From NCBI RefSeq assembly GCF_040656415.1, contig NZ_JBFAMC010000001.1, positions 744,001-808,000 on the forward strand: DNA of 64,000 nucleotides, in the 5' to 3' direction. The first letter of the stretch is position 1. The number at the start of each line of letters is the position of its first letter. Shown here piece by piece: positions 24,713 through 33,689 of this stretch. A program made the translations under genes and the position numbers. Under the pieces are notes generated by a model that was not told the origin of the DNA, did no database searches, and was given only the letters and a program-made list of their open reading frames with translations. Source of the DNA: Rhodococcus_F sp040656415. Its GTDB lineage: Bacteria; Actinomycetota; Actinomycetes; Mycobacteriales; Mycobacteriaceae.

Positions 24713-25474
24713 CTAAGCGACCTGGAACATCCCTACGGTCGGCAGGAAGGTGCAGCTGATCGGCGCGGCGTCCTCAGGCTGCGTGGTCAGGCCACCCTCG
24801 ATGACGGCGAGGACACGGCCGGGGCCGGTGTCTGCGATCACCGACAGGGTTGCCGGTCCCTCAGGGTTGATCCTTGCCTCGTCGGTGAGGACCTGAGTGT
24901 CGCGCCGTCCGTTGTCGATGTTGATCCACGACACGGTGAGGGGTTCAGCCTGCTCGGGGGCGGGGGGAGCGGTTCCGAGTGCGGTGAATACGAAACCGGC
25001 CTGGCCGACGCCGGGGCCGGGTGGCGGCAGTTCGGCGGGGCCGGGGACCGCGAGAGCAGTGCCCACGGAATCCGAGCCCTCGCCGATGCAATTCTGGCCG
25101 ACGCTCGGGTAGAGGAACTGGGCGATGACCGGCGCATTCTCCATCGGGATCTCGGGACCGCCGCCGCCGCTACCGTCCAGGAACGTGATGACACTGTCGA
25201 GAGTGGACTGGATTTCCGGAGGCAGATTGGCCGAATCAAGGATGTTGCGCGCCTGGTCGAGCAGTTCATTCTTGGGTTCAGCGGCAAGATCCTCGGGACC
25301 GGCGGCTGCGCCGATGATCGCGGGTGCAAAGGACGCGAGCATCTCCACGGGGAGGCCTTCGGGCACGGGAGGTAGCGTCGGAAGCGCAGCTGACTGCGCA
25401 GGCAGTGCCATCGCGGCTGCTGTGGCAAGTGTGAGAGCAGTGACTGCCCTTCTCATACCTTGGGTTCGAAGCAC
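24713..25474 (-). CDS. Secreted protein of unknown function
   Basis: About 253 residues. The N-terminus (LRTQGMRRAVTALTLATAAA then MALPAQSAALP) is a classical Sec signal peptide with an Ala-x-Ala-type cleavage region. The mature part is acidic and Pro/Gly-rich, with two Cys: one in QNCIGEG and one in ISCTFLP near the C-terminus, likely a disulfide in the periplasm. I recall no named domain; it looks like the small conserved secreted proteins of mycolic-acid bacteria. The start is uncertain: GTG 25474 has GGGG upstream, ATG 25456 and ATG 25495 are alternatives. A strong hairpin terminator follows the stop. Confidence 0.75.
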   Translation of the reverse strand: MLRTQGMRRAVTALTLATAAAMALPAQSAALPTLPPVPEGLPVEMLASFAPAIIGAAAGPEDLAAEPKNELLDQARNILDSANLPPEIQSTLDSVITFLDGSGGGGPEIPMENAPVIAQFLYPSVGQNCIGEGSDSVGTALAVPGPAELPPPGPGVGQAGFVFTALGTAPPAPEQAEPLTVSWINIDNGRRDTQVLTDEARINPEGPATLSVIADTGPGRVLAVIEGGLTTQPEDAAPISCTFLPTVGMFQVA

Positions 25475-25804
25475 TGTGTCCCCATCCTTGGTCATAACAG
25501 CGTGGACGACAACCCATTCCACGTCTGACGGCTTGTGTGGTCGCCCTGCGTTCAGCGGCCATTTGGGTTGTACAGCTCACGACTCGTTCACCGATAGCTG
25601 CGTCACCCCGGTGGGAGTGTATTGCATGCAGGTTCCGGCGATGATCCTCCGGTGACCATAGCTTGTGTCATTTGTGGTTAGTGTGAATGTTGATGCAACT
25701 GTTACGTGCAGCGATGGACGCGGGCACACTGCCGGAGCGTCCGTCTACGCTGTTCGGGATCGGCTGAGACATATCCACAACACTTCACGGGAGAGCGCCA
25801 GACT
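25475..25804. other. Divergent intergenic region between the secreted-protein gene and pimE
   Basis: About 330 bp without a supported gene. It must hold the promoters of both flanking genes. A GGGAGAG ribosome-binding site for pimE is at 25789-25795. AT-richer DNA around 25660-25705 is the best place for the pimE promoter, but no consensus -35/-10 pair is convincing. Confidence 0.4.
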
Positions 25805-27127
25805 GTGTCCGACCAAGCAGCGTCCGACCAAGCAGCGTCCGCCCCAACGCAGCGGCGCCCCCGATCTTCGGCCGCGACCGCCATGAACGCTGCGCTGCGC
25901 TACGCCCCCGTGCTTCTCGTGTTGTCTGTGCTCGCGCGTCTGGCTTGGACGTTGTTCAGCCCCAACGGGATGAATCTCGTCGACTTGCACGTCTACGTCG
26001 ACGGCTCCGAATCGCTTCGTGGCGGTAGTCTCTACTCCTTCACGTATTCGGAAGTGACACCTGACTTTCCGTTGCCGTTCACCTATCCGCCGTTCGCCGC
26101 ACTCGTCTTCTTTCCCCTGCACTTCCTGCCGTTCCCCGTGATCGGTGTCGGATGGCAACTACTCACCGTCCTCGCGTTGTACGCGCTGGTCCGAATGAGC
26201 CTGGAGTTGGTGCTCGGTGACGCCGCACGGCGCCCGCAGTGGCGCGCGGCTGCCGTGCTGTGGACCACGGTCGGGGTGTGGTTGGAACCCGTGCGCACCA
26301 CTCTCGACTACGGACAGATCAACGTATTCCTGGCATTGCTCGTGATGACTGCGATCCGGAGTTCGCGGTGGTGGCTGTCCGGCCTGCTCGTCGGTGTGGC
26401 GGCCGGGATCAAGCTGACACCGGCCATCACGGGCCTGTACTTCCTGTTGCGGCGGCGGTGGGCCGCCGCAGCCTTTTCTGGTGTCGTTTTCGCCGGGACG
26501 GTCGGATTCAGTTACTTGTTGATCGGCGCGGAAGCACGCCACTATTTCACGTACCTATTGGGCGATGCAGACCGCATCGGCCCGGTTGGTTCGGTATGGA
26601 ATCAGTCGCTGCGCGGGGCGTTGTCCCGGCTTCTGGGGCGCGATGTGGAGACCGGTGCGCTCTGGCTGGCGGCCGTGGCGGTTACGGTCGTCCTCGCATT
26701 GCTTGCCTGGCGGGCGTTGGCACGAGGTGATCGGCTCGGCACCCTGGTCATCGTCGAGTTGTTGGGGTTGCTCGTTTCACCGATCTCGTGGTCGCACCAT
26801 TGGGTGTGGGTGATTCCGATGCTGATCTGGCTACTGCACGGACCCTTCGGTGCAATGCTCGGAAGTCGTATCCTTGCCGGCTATTGGCTACTCACCACGC
26901 TCATCGGTGCTCCGTGGATCCTGAGCTTCCTTCAACCTTCGATCTGGCAGATTTCCCGGCCCGGGGTGCTCTCGTGGCTTGGCACCGTGAATGTCGTAGG
27001 CGCAATTGGAGTCTATGTCTACGTTGCCTACGCGGGGCGTCGCATGAAGAGAGAGGCCGGGGCAGGCGCCGCCGTCATACCGTCAGCGCGTCGATCCGAG
27101 CGGCAAGATCCAGATCCAGTTGGGTGA
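25805..27127 (+). CDS. pimE: Polyprenol-phosphate-mannose-dependent alpha-1,2-mannosyltransferase (PimE-like, GT87)
   Basis: A 440-residue integral membrane glycosyltransferase with about ten helices. The extracytoplasmic loop VDLHVYVDGSESLRGGSLY near residue 57 carries the acidic residues typical of the GT-C superfamily, and PFTYPPFAALVF and TLDYGQINVFLALL are GT87 landmarks. PimE adds the alpha-1,2-mannose in going from AcPIM4 to AcPIM5 in the cell envelope. The orthology call rests on both family and order: pimE, a pterin dehydratase and mutT2 are consecutive here and in M. tuberculosis (Rv1159, Rv1159A, Rv1160). GTG 25805 is chosen because the upstream open frame lacks a start signal. The stop region overlaps the convergent dehydratase gene by 53 bp. 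Confidence 0.85.
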   Translation: MSDQAASDQAASAPTQRRPRSSAATAMNAALRYAPVLLVLSVLARLAWTLFSPNGMNLVDLHVYVDGSESLRGGSLYSFTYSEVTPDFPLPFTYPPFAALVFFPLHFLPFPVIGVGWQLLTVLALYALVRMSLELVLGDAARRPQWRAAAVLWTTVGVWLEPVRTTLDYGQINVFLALLVMTAIRSSRWWLSGLLVGVAAGIKLTPAITGLYFLLRRRWAAAAFSGVVFAGTVGFSYLLIGAEARHYFTYLLGDADRIGPVGSVWNQSLRGALSRLLGRDVETGALWLAAVAVTVVLALLAWRALARGDRLGTLVIVELLGLLVSPISWSHHWVWVIPMLIWLLHGPFGAMLGSRILAGYWLLTTLIGAPWILSFLQPSIWQISRPGVLSWLGTVNVVGAIGVYVYVAYAGRRMKREAGAGAAVIPSARRSERQDPDPVG

Positions 27128-27359
27128 GCCCTCCAGCGGAATGCGTGGACAGCGTGTAAGTGACCTTCCGCCATCGGATGTCGATGTCGGGATGGTGGTT
27201 GGCAGCCTCTGCGGCTTCCGCGACTTTTCGGACGAGTTCGATGGCGGCGGGGAAACTGGGCGACTCGATTGTGCGGGAGAGGGAATCCCCAGTCCGCTGC
27301 CAACCGGGCAGTCCTGCGAGCGCGGCATCTATACATCCGTCTGACAGCAACTCGGCCAT
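27075..27359 (-). CDS. Pterin-4-alpha-carbinolamine dehydratase (PCD/PhhB family)
   Basis: A 94-residue protein, the usual size for the family. The diagnostic block AANHHPDIDIRWRKVTYTL followed by THSAGGLTQLDLDLA contains the conserved His residues of the dehydratase active site. The enzyme removes water from 4a-hydroxytetrahydropterin; in bacteria lacking phenylalanine hydroxylase it may serve molybdopterin or act as a coactivator. The start ATG is at 27359; longer frames upstream are antisense to mutT2. Its 3' end overlaps that of pimE by 53 bp, tail to tail. Confidence 0.9.
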   Translation of the reverse strand: MAELLSDGCIDAALAGLPGWQRTGDSLSRTIESPSFPAAIELVRKVAEAAEAANHHPDIDIRWRKVTYTLSTHSAGGLTQLDLDLAARIDALTV

Positions 27360-27375
27360 ACACCATGATGGTGCG

Positions 27376-27798
27376 ATGCCAGTGCGACGTGCAAGGCCCG
27401 ACATCGAGTCAGGCGAGGTGGTGGCTGCCGCGATCATTGTCGACGGACGGCTGTTGCTCGCACAGCGGACAAGGCCCCCGGAACTGGCGGGACTGTGGGA
27501 ACTGCCCGGCGGGAAGGCCGAAGCGGGGGAGACGGCCAGGGACGCATTACGCAGGGAGTTGCGGGAGGAACTCGGAGTGGAGGTCACCGGCGGTGACCGG
27601 ATCGGCGACGACGTGCCCCTGCCCGACGGCCGAGTGCTCCGTGCCTACCGGGTGGAGTTGGTGTCAGGGACGCCGGTCGCGCTCGATCACGCAGAGGTTC
27701 GGTGGGTGGACGCTCGGGAATTGAGGGATATCGAACTCGTCGGAAACGATCGCGGGTGGGTTCCGCATTTGCTGCGGCACCTCACCGGCGCGAGCTGA
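27376..27798 (+). CDS. mutT2: Nudix hydrolase MutT2 (nucleotide pool sanitation)
   Basis: A 140-residue protein with a complete Nudix box: GGKAEAGETARDALRRELRE followed by ELGVEV (GX5EX7REUXEEXGU). MutT2 proteins hydrolyse oxidised or modified nucleoside triphosphates, including 8-oxo-dGTP or 5-methyl-dCTP. The ATG at 27376 is divergent from the pterin dehydratase start only 16 bp away, so the promoters overlap the coding regions. The position after pimE and the dehydratase matches Rv1160. Confidence 0.88.
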   Translation: MPVRRARPDIESGEVVAAAIIVDGRLLLAQRTRPPELAGLWELPGGKAEAGETARDALRRELREELGVEVTGGDRIGDDVPLPDGRVLRAYRVELVSGTPVALDHAEVRWVDARELRDIELVGNDRGWVPHLLRHLTGAS

Positions 27799-27801
27799 CT
27801 C

Positions 27802-27978
27802 TCAGGCAGCGCGGGCCTTCTTCAATCCCTTCTTCAGTTCCTTCTTGGACGCGCCCTCCTTTTCGAGCTTCTTCATCCGCATGATCACCACAGGGCATCG
27901 GATACAACGCGTCTTCTTGCGGCAGCACTTCTTCTTAGGGGTGAGACCCGTGACCTTCGCGGCCTTCACCTTGCCCAT
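27802..27978 (-). CDS. Small basic Cys-rich protein of unknown function
   Basis: A 58-residue, very Lys/Arg-rich protein. The core KKKCCRKKTRCIRCPVV has four Cys as CC-x5-C-x2-C, which suggests a small zinc-binding or nucleic-acid-binding knuckle. The C-terminal half is a Lys/Glu helix (MRMKKLEKEGASKKELKKGL). ATG 27978 is preferred, with GGAAGG upstream on the minus strand. The longer open frame to 28239 lacks support. It is convergent with mutT2, 3 bp away. I do not recognise a named family. Confidence 0.65.
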   Translation of the reverse strand: MGKVKAAKVTGLTPKKKCCRKKTRCIRCPVVIMRMKKLEKEGASKKELKKGLKKARAA

Positions 27979-28309
27979 GATCGGCTCGACCTTCCTGACG
28001 CGGCGGACTGGGCGGGTGCACTTCTCAGCCCAAGTCGGTGATGTGTTCGGCCCGACCTCGACTGCCGCGCGATACGGCCGAACCAGCGTGGCGCGTGTCA
28101 CTTTACGCTGGTGAGGAAGCCCTCGCGAAGTCGGCGATTCATGAAGTAACGGTCCGGGCGGGTAGTATTCACGTGGCCGCGATGCCTGTACTGGGCGACT
28201 TTGCCATCGCCTCGACGAGGATTCGAGTCGAGATGACAAGGCGGCCGCCGCAACGCCGTGCGAGGGAATTTTCGCGTGGCCGAATCAACTCAGCCAGGAG
28301 AGCCGCCGC
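27979..28309. other. Divergent intergenic region upstream of typA
   Basis: About 330 bp between the small Cys-rich gene and typA. A TAGTAT hexamer at 28163-28168 could be a -10 element for typA, but a good -35 is not seen. An AGGAG ribosome-binding site for typA is at 28296-28300. No gene is supported within the region. Confidence 0.4.
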
Positions 28310-30217
28310 GTGACCATCACCAGCTTCCGCAACGTTGCCATCGTCGCGCACGTCGACCACGGCAAGACCACCCTCGTCGACGCCATGCTGCGCCAGTCGG
28401 GGGCGTTCGAGGAGCGCGCCGAACTGGTCGATCGCGTCATGGACTCCGGTGACCTCGAACGCGAGAAGGGCATCACCATCCTCGCGAAGAACACCGCTGT
28501 GCACAGGCACCACGGTGACGGCAGTGTGACGGTCATCAACGTCATCGACACACCCGGCCACGCGGACTTCGGCGGCGAGGTCGAGCGCGGACTGTCCATG
28601 GTCGACGGTGTCGTTCTTCTCGTCGACGCGTCCGAGGGCCCGCTGCCGCAAACCCGATTCGTACTGCGCAAGGCGCTCGCCGCATCATTGCCCGTCATCC
28701 TCGTAGTCAACAAGACCGACCGTCCCGACGCCCGAATCGAGGAGGTCGTCGCGGAGAGTCACGACCTGCTTCTCGACCTGGCCTCGGACCTCGATGACGA
28801 GGCTGCGGAAGCCGCCGAGCTCGCGCTGGATCTGCCTGTTCTCTACGCTTCCGGGCGCGAAGGCAAGGCATCGAGTGTTCAGCCGGAGAACGGTCAGGCG
28901 CCGGATGCCGACAATCTCGACGCCCTGTTCGACGTGCTTCTGAACTGTGTGCCTGCCCCCAAGGGCAACGCCGATGCCCCTTTGCAGGCGCACGTCACCA
29001 ACCTCGACGCTTCGGCGTTCCTGGGCAGGCTCGCACTGGTCCGCATCCACAACGGCGAACTGACCAAGGGCCAGACAGTCTCCTGGTGCCGTGAGGTGGA
29101 CGGTGAGCCTGTTGTCACCAAGGCGAAGATCACCGAACTGCTCGCCACCGTCGGTGTCGAGCGTCGACCTGCCGAGAAGGCGGTCGCCGGCGACATCGTC
29201 GCCGTTGCAGGTTTCTCGGACATCATGATCGGTGACACTCTCGCCGATCTGGAGAACCCGGTGCCGCTACGGCGGATCACCGTCGACCAGCCTGCCATCT
29301 CCGTGACTATCGGCACCAACACTTCACCGCTGGTCGGCCGAGTCAGTGGGCACAAGCTGACGGCCCGCATGGTGAAGTCGCGGCTGGATCAGGAGCTCGT
29401 CGGCAACGTCTCGCTCAAAGTTCTCGACATCGGTCGACCCGACGCCTGGGAGGTGCAGGGCCGTGGTGAGCTTGCACTTGCCATTCTGGTCGAGCAGATG
29501 CGCCGCGAGGGCTTCGAGCTGACCGTGGGCAAGCCGCAGGTCGTTACCCGTCAGGTCGACGGCAAGGTGCACGAGCCCTACGAGGAGCTCACCATCGACA
29601 GCCCCGAAGAGTACTTGGGTGCGATCACCCAGTTGCTGGCCAACCGCAAGGGCAAGATGGTGCAGATGACGAACCACGGTGCGGGTTGGATTCGGATGGA
29701 GTTCATAGTCCCGTCGCGTGGACTCATCGGCTTTCGCACCGACTTCCTCACGGAGACTCGGGGCACCGGCATCGCCAACGCCATGTTCCATGGCTACGCG
29801 CCGTGGGCCGGCGAAATCCGTGCCCGCCACACCGGCTCGCTCGTATCGGACCGCACCGGCTCCGTCACCCCGTTCGCGATGATCCAGCTCGCGGATCGCG
29901 GAACCTTCTTCGTCGAGCCCGGTGCCGATACCTACGAGGGCATGGTCGTCGGAATCAATCCTCGCCAAGAGGACCTCGACATCAACGTCACCCGGGAGAA
30001 GAAACTGACCAACATGCGTCAGTCATCTGCAGACGTGATGGAGACGCTCGCCAAGCCCATCAAGCTCGACCTGGAGGGTGCGATGGAGTTCTGCGCCGGG
30101 GACGAGTGCGTCGAGGTCACCCCGGAGGTCGTGCGAGTGCGAAAGGTACACCTGTCGGCCACCGACCGCGCCCGTGAGCGTTCGCGGGCGAAGGCCCGTG
30201 ACAAGGCTGCCCTGTAG
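28310..30217 (+). CDS. typA: GTP-binding protein TypA/BipA
   Basis: A 635-residue translational GTPase related to EF-G and LepA. The GTPase motifs are AHVDHGKTTL (G1, about residue 13), EREKGITI (G2), DTPGHADFGGEV (G3) and NKTDRPDARIEE (G4). Domain II and EF-G-like domains follow, then the TypA-specific C-terminus. It acts in the cytoplasm on ribosomes in stress and ribosome assembly. GTG 28310 has AGGAGAG 8-10 bases upstream. The next gene is lpqW, the same order as Rv1165-Rv1166. Confidence 0.96.
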   Translation: MTITSFRNVAIVAHVDHGKTTLVDAMLRQSGAFEERAELVDRVMDSGDLEREKGITILAKNTAVHRHHGDGSVTVINVIDTPGHADFGGEVERGLSMVDGVVLLVDASEGPLPQTRFVLRKALAASLPVILVVNKTDRPDARIEEVVAESHDLLLDLASDLDDEAAEAAELALDLPVLYASGREGKASSVQPENGQAPDADNLDALFDVLLNCVPAPKGNADAPLQAHVTNLDASAFLGRLALVRIHNGELTKGQTVSWCREVDGEPVVTKAKITELLATVGVERRPAEKAVAGDIVAVAGFSDIMIGDTLADLENPVPLRRITVDQPAISVTIGTNTSPLVGRVSGHKLTARMVKSRLDQELVGNVSLKVLDIGRPDAWEVQGRGELALAILVEQMRREGFELTVGKPQVVTRQVDGKVHEPYEELTIDSPEEYLGAITQLLANRKGKMVQMTNHGAGWIRMEFIVPSRGLIGFRTDFLTETRGTGIANAMFHGYAPWAGEIRARHTGSLVSDRTGSVTPFAMIQLADRGTFFVEPGADTYEGMVVGINPRQEDLDINVTREKKLTNMRQSSADVMETLAKPIKLDLEGAMEFCAGDECVEVTPEVVRVRKVHLSATDRARERSRAKARDKAAL

Positions 30218-30274
30218 GCAGTGCGTCCGGCTGTGTAGCGCGACAACCGGGACAGACGAAGCTGGGCGAATCTC

Positions 30275-30299
30275 CCTTCGGTCGATTGGGGACCGAAGG
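30275..30299 (+). terminator. Perfect hairpin downstream of typA (possible terminator)
   Basis: CCTTCGGTC (30275-30283) and GACCGAAGG (30291-30299) form a 9-bp perfect stem with a 7-base loop, 58 bp after the typA stop. No T-run follows, so it may be a weak or factor-assisted terminator or an mRNA stability element in the lpqW leader. Confidence 0.45.
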
Positions 30300-30431
30300 T
30301 AGCTTGGGTCGAGGGCTTCCGGAGCCTTCCGGACTCTCCAGAGGAAAGGCGGCGCGGTGGCTGTTGGGGGTCGACTCGCAGGAGTTGGGGTAGCTCGGGG
30401 CCTGAGGCTCCGCCTCGCCCGGTACCGCTCG

Positions 30432-32204
30432 GTGCGCGAAAACGATCTCCCGATGACCGCGGTGCTGATGGCGTTGTCGACGATGCTACTGGTGTCCTGC
30501 ACCGCCAACCCGCCCCCGCCCGTGCAGAGCACCGGCAGCCTCAGTCCGACGGTCTCACCGATAGAGAGACGACCCATAGTCGTAGCCATCGACGATGTGG
30601 GAAACGGGTTCAACCCGCACCTGCTGTCGGATCAGTCGCCTGCCAACGCTGCAGTCAGTGCGCTGGTGTTGCCGAGCCCGTTCCGTCCGGTTCCAGACCC
30701 CGCGGGTCCGGGTGGCACCAACTGGGTTCTGGACCCATCGCTTCTGATCTCCGCGGATGTGACGTCGCTGGAACCGTTCACCATCACATACCAGTTGCGA
30801 AATGAAGCGCAATGGTCGGATGGAGCCCCCATTGCAGCGGAGGACTTCCACTACCTGTGGCAACAGATGATCACTGCCCCGGGTGTGGTCGACGCCGCGG
30901 GCTACGAGTTGATCGAGGACGTCAGGTCGTTCGGTGGTGGCAAGACGGTCGAGGTTGTGATGAATTCCCCGTACCCGGCGTGGCGCGAGCTCTTCACCGA
31001 CCTGCTTCCGTCGCATCTCGTCAAGGACTCGCCCGGAGGCTTCTCGACAGGATTGTCCGAAAACATCACGGTGTCCGGTGGACACTTCCGCATCAAGTCG
31101 GTCGACCGGGGCCGTGACGAGATTCTGCTCGAACGTAACGACCGCTTCTGGGACCAACCGGCGATACCGGACCAGATCCTGATGCGAAGGGACGGCTCAC
31201 CGTCACAACTTGCCGCGTCGATGCGGAAGAACGACACGCAGGTTGTCCAGATTCATGGTGGTACAAATGTTTCCGCACAACTAGAGGCGATTCCAACGGT
31301 GCGCACGGGCTTGTCCTTCCAGCCTCGCGGACTGGATGTCACTTTGAATGGCCGGGTGCCGGAGCTCGCCGACGTGCGAGTCCGTCAGAGCCTCCTCCAA
31401 TTGCTCGACACCGACTTGCTCGCGGTCGTAGCTGCGGGGAGTCAGGCGGCAGCAGTGCCCGCACGATCGCAGGTCTACGCTCCGTCCGATCCCGGTTACG
31501 CAGACACCGCCCCGCCGCGACCGAGTCGCGACCAGGTGCTGGCGCAACTGGCCGAGGCGGGCTATGTGGCCGAAATGCCAACGGAAACAACTGATCCGGA
31601 AGTAATAGCACCCCCTGCGCAACTGGTCAGGGACGGAGTGCCGCTGACACTCGTCATCGGAACACTCTTGGGCGACGGCACGGCGAATGCGGTTGCCAAC
31701 ACTGCGGCCGATCAGTTGCGCGACGCGGGAGTCGTCGCCACCGTGAATTACCTGCCCGCGGAAGAGCTGTACGGGCCTGCGTTGACGAACGGCGAAATCG
31801 GCGCGGTCGTGGGATGGTCGCGTGCCGGGTCCGACCCGGCGACCGCACTCGCGTCGCGACACAGTTGTCCTTCCGTGGAACTCGAGGCGAGGCAGCAGCA
31901 CGCGGAAACAAGTGACCTCCAGCTTGATTCGTTCGCGGAGCTGGAGGCGCCGCGGAACCTGTCCGGGCTGTGCGACCCGGTCCTTCAGCCCACAATCGAT
32001 GCTGCGTTACGCGGAGTTGGTGACGTGCCGGCGGCGCTCGCCGATGCCGATGCCCGGCTTTGGGACCTTGCTGCGGTGCTGCCGATCATGCAGGACCGGA
32101 CCCTTGTTGCGGCAGGTCCCGGCGTCGCGGGAGTGTCCCTGGCGGGGGCAGTTCCGGTGGGGATCTTCAGCGACGCGACGACCTGGAGCATTATCAACGG
32201 ATGA
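30432..32204 (+). CDS. lpqW: Lipoprotein LpqW (ABC peptide-binding-protein-like)
   Basis: About 590 residues. A short signal peptide ends in the lipobox LLVSC, so the mature protein is lipid-anchored outside the membrane. The body is an oligopeptide-binding-protein (SBP family 5) fold: QLRNEAQWSDGAPIAAEDF, LERNDRFWDQ and RVRQSLLQLLD are family landmarks. In mycobacteria LpqW does not transport but regulates the branch between polar PIMs and lipoarabinomannan, partly through PimE. GTG 30432 gives an Arg-containing n-region; ATG 30453 and an earlier GTG at 30357 are alternatives. Its stop overlaps mshB by 4 bp, suggesting co-expression. Confidence 0.85.
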   Translation: MRENDLPMTAVLMALSTMLLVSCTANPPPPVQSTGSLSPTVSPIERRPIVVAIDDVGNGFNPHLLSDQSPANAAVSALVLPSPFRPVPDPAGPGGTNWVLDPSLLISADVTSLEPFTITYQLRNEAQWSDGAPIAAEDFHYLWQQMITAPGVVDAAGYELIEDVRSFGGGKTVEVVMNSPYPAWRELFTDLLPSHLVKDSPGGFSTGLSENITVSGGHFRIKSVDRGRDEILLERNDRFWDQPAIPDQILMRRDGSPSQLAASMRKNDTQVVQIHGGTNVSAQLEAIPTVRTGLSFQPRGLDVTLNGRVPELADVRVRQSLLQLLDTDLLAVVAAGSQAAAVPARSQVYAPSDPGYADTAPPRPSRDQVLAQLAEAGYVAEMPTETTDPEVIAPPAQLVRDGVPLTLVIGTLLGDGTANAVANTAADQLRDAGVVATVNYLPAEELYGPALTNGEIGAVVGWSRAGSDPATALASRHSCPSVELEARQQHAETSDLQLDSFAELEAPRNLSGLCDPVLQPTIDAALRGVGDVPAALADADARLWDLAAVLPIMQDRTLVAAGPGVAGVSLAGAVPVGIFSDATTWSIING

Positions 32205-33088
32205 GCCAACGACGAATTCTCTTGGTCCACGCCCATCCTGACGACGAGTCCCTCACAACGGGGGGCACCATCGCGCACTATGCGGCTGAGGGGGCTCAGG
32301 TCCATGTTCTGACGTGCACGCTCGGCGAGGAGGGTGAGGTAATCGGCGACGAGTGGGCGCAGTTGCGCGTGAACGTCGCTGATCAACTGGGCGGGTTCCG
32401 GATCGGTGAACTGACGGCCGCGCTGTCTCACCTCGGCGCAGGTCCGCCGCGGTTCCTGTTGGGGGCCGGACACTTTCGTGACTCCGGCATGGCGGGTACG
32501 AGCGCGGCTGCCAACCCGCGAGCGTTTGTCAATGCGGACCGAGAGTCGGTGATCGCTGCAATGGTCGCGGTCATCAGGGAACTGCGTCCGCACGTCGTCG
32601 TTACCTACGATGCCCATGGCGGATACGGGCACCCAGACCACATCCAAGCCCACACGATTACCGCTCTCGCCGTGGAGGCGGCGGGAACTGCGGGCTACCC
32701 CGATTGCGGCGAGCCGTGGGAGGTCGCCAAGCTGTACTGGACGGTGACCGAGGCAAGTGCCCTCGAATCGGGACTCTGCCGGATCGGCGAGATCCCCGAA
32801 GGTTGGCGATTGCCCGAACCCGGTGAGCTGCCGAGCGTGCCCGACGCGGACGTGACGACGACGATCGACATCCGGGCTGTGCTCGATGCGAAGAGAGCCG
32901 CTCTGATGGCGCACGCTACTCAGGTGACCGTGGCTCCCAGCGGTGCCGAGTACATGCTGTCCAACCGGGTCGTGCGGCCCTTGCTGAACGAAGAGCATTT
33001 CGTGCTTGCACGCGGATCGCTCGGGGAACTGGACGAGTCCGGACGCGAACGCGACCTCTTCTCCGGCATCGGTGCGGACAGACCGTAG
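32201..33088 (+). CDS. mshB: N-acetyl-1-D-myo-inositol-2-amino-2-deoxy-alpha-D-glucopyranoside deacetylase (mycothiol)
   Basis: A 295-residue zinc-dependent deacetylase of the LmbE/PIG-L family. The metal-binding motif AHPDDE is at residues 11-16 and the third ligand lies in YGHPDH near residue 143. MshB removes the acetyl group from GlcNAc-Ins in mycothiol synthesis, the low-molecular-weight thiol of actinobacteria. The length is close to M. tuberculosis MshB (Rv1170). The start ATGA overlaps the lpqW stop. Mca, the close paralogue, is less likely given the neighbours. Confidence 0.93.
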   Translation: MSQRRILLVHAHPDDESLTTGGTIAHYAAEGAQVHVLTCTLGEEGEVIGDEWAQLRVNVADQLGGFRIGELTAALSHLGAGPPRFLLGAGHFRDSGMAGTSAAANPRAFVNADRESVIAAMVAVIRELRPHVVVTYDAHGGYGHPDHIQAHTITALAVEAAGTAGYPDCGEPWEVAKLYWTVTEASALESGLCRIGEIPEGWRLPEPGELPSVPDADVTTTIDIRAVLDAKRAALMAHATQVTVAPSGAEYMLSNRVVRPLLNEEHFVLARGSLGELDESGRERDLFSGIGADRP

Positions 33089-33151
33089 AGAGCGGAGTTG
33101 TTCGCCGACCCTGCTGGGCAAACGGTCCGTCGATTGATCCACTATGGAGGC

Positions 33152-33580
33152 ATGACCTCAGTCGTCGAAGCGAAACCAGCACACCTCGATGGTCTGGGGA
33201 GGCTCACGCTGGCGTTGCTGGTGTTCGACGGCTTCCTCTGCGCGGTCCTGGCGGTTCTCTTCCTGCCGCTGTACATAGGGGCGACCCCCTTTCCGATCAG
33301 CATCCTCGCCGCCGCGGTCGTCAATCTGGCTCTGGTAGTCGCCGCACGGTCCGTTACGGGCAGGGTCGGAATGGCTGCGCTTCCGCTCGTGGGTTGGGGA
33401 TTCGGGTTCCTGCTCTGCATGTTCGGAGGTCCTGGCGGCGACGCGTTGGTTCTCGTGTCGGTGTGGACGCTTCTGCTCTTGGTCGGTGCGGTGGTCCCGG
33501 CGTTGGCTTACCTGTGGAAAATCAGCGTGAACGTGGCTGTCAGGTCGGGCTCGCCCACGGTGGATGCGGGTAGACCCTGA
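33152..33580 (+). CDS. Conserved small membrane protein (Rv1171-like)
   Basis: A 142-residue protein with four predicted transmembrane helices: about 18-40, 47-65, 72-90 and 98-120. No catalytic motif is evident. It follows mshB by 63 bp on the same strand, as Rv1171 follows Rv1170. ATG 33152 has GGAGG immediately upstream. Function is unknown; the conserved position suggests a link with mshB only by context. Confidence 0.75.
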   Translation: MTSVVEAKPAHLDGLGRLTLALLVFDGFLCAVLAVLFLPLYIGATPFPISILAAAVVNLALVVAARSVTGRVGMAALPLVGWGFGFLLCMFGGPGGDALVLVSVWTLLLLVGAVVPALAYLWKISVNVAVRSGSPTVDAGRP

Positions 33581-33606
33581 CCGGCGGCAGCCAAGCTGCA
33601 TGCCAT

Positions 33607-33630
33607 GCTCCCCGACGTTCGCCGGGGAGC
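33607..33630 (+). terminator. Hairpin after the Rv1171-like gene (possible terminator)
   Basis: GCTCCCCG (33607-33614) and CGGGGAGC (33623-33630) form a perfect 8-bp stem with an 8-base loop, 27 bp after the stop. The following TTCGGCG is only weakly T-rich, so termination is probable but not certain. Confidence 0.5.
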
Positions 33631-33689
33631 TTCGGCGATTGGCCAGGACTTGGTACGGTCCCGCGCGGATTATCCGTCACACTGGGGGA

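Noticed and set aside
23720..25375. 551-codon plus-strand open frame
   Set aside because: It runs antisense across the repeat-protein and secreted-protein genes and through marR in another frame. The translation is Arg/Asp-rich low complexity, with no domain or ribosome-binding site; typical of high-GC shadow frames.
28163..28168. TAGTAT as -10 of the typA promoter
   Set aside because: No acceptable -35 at 16-19 bp; left as a note only.
31985..33142. 385-codon minus-strand frame over lpqW and mshB
   Set aside because: Overlaps two well-supported genes; no domain.
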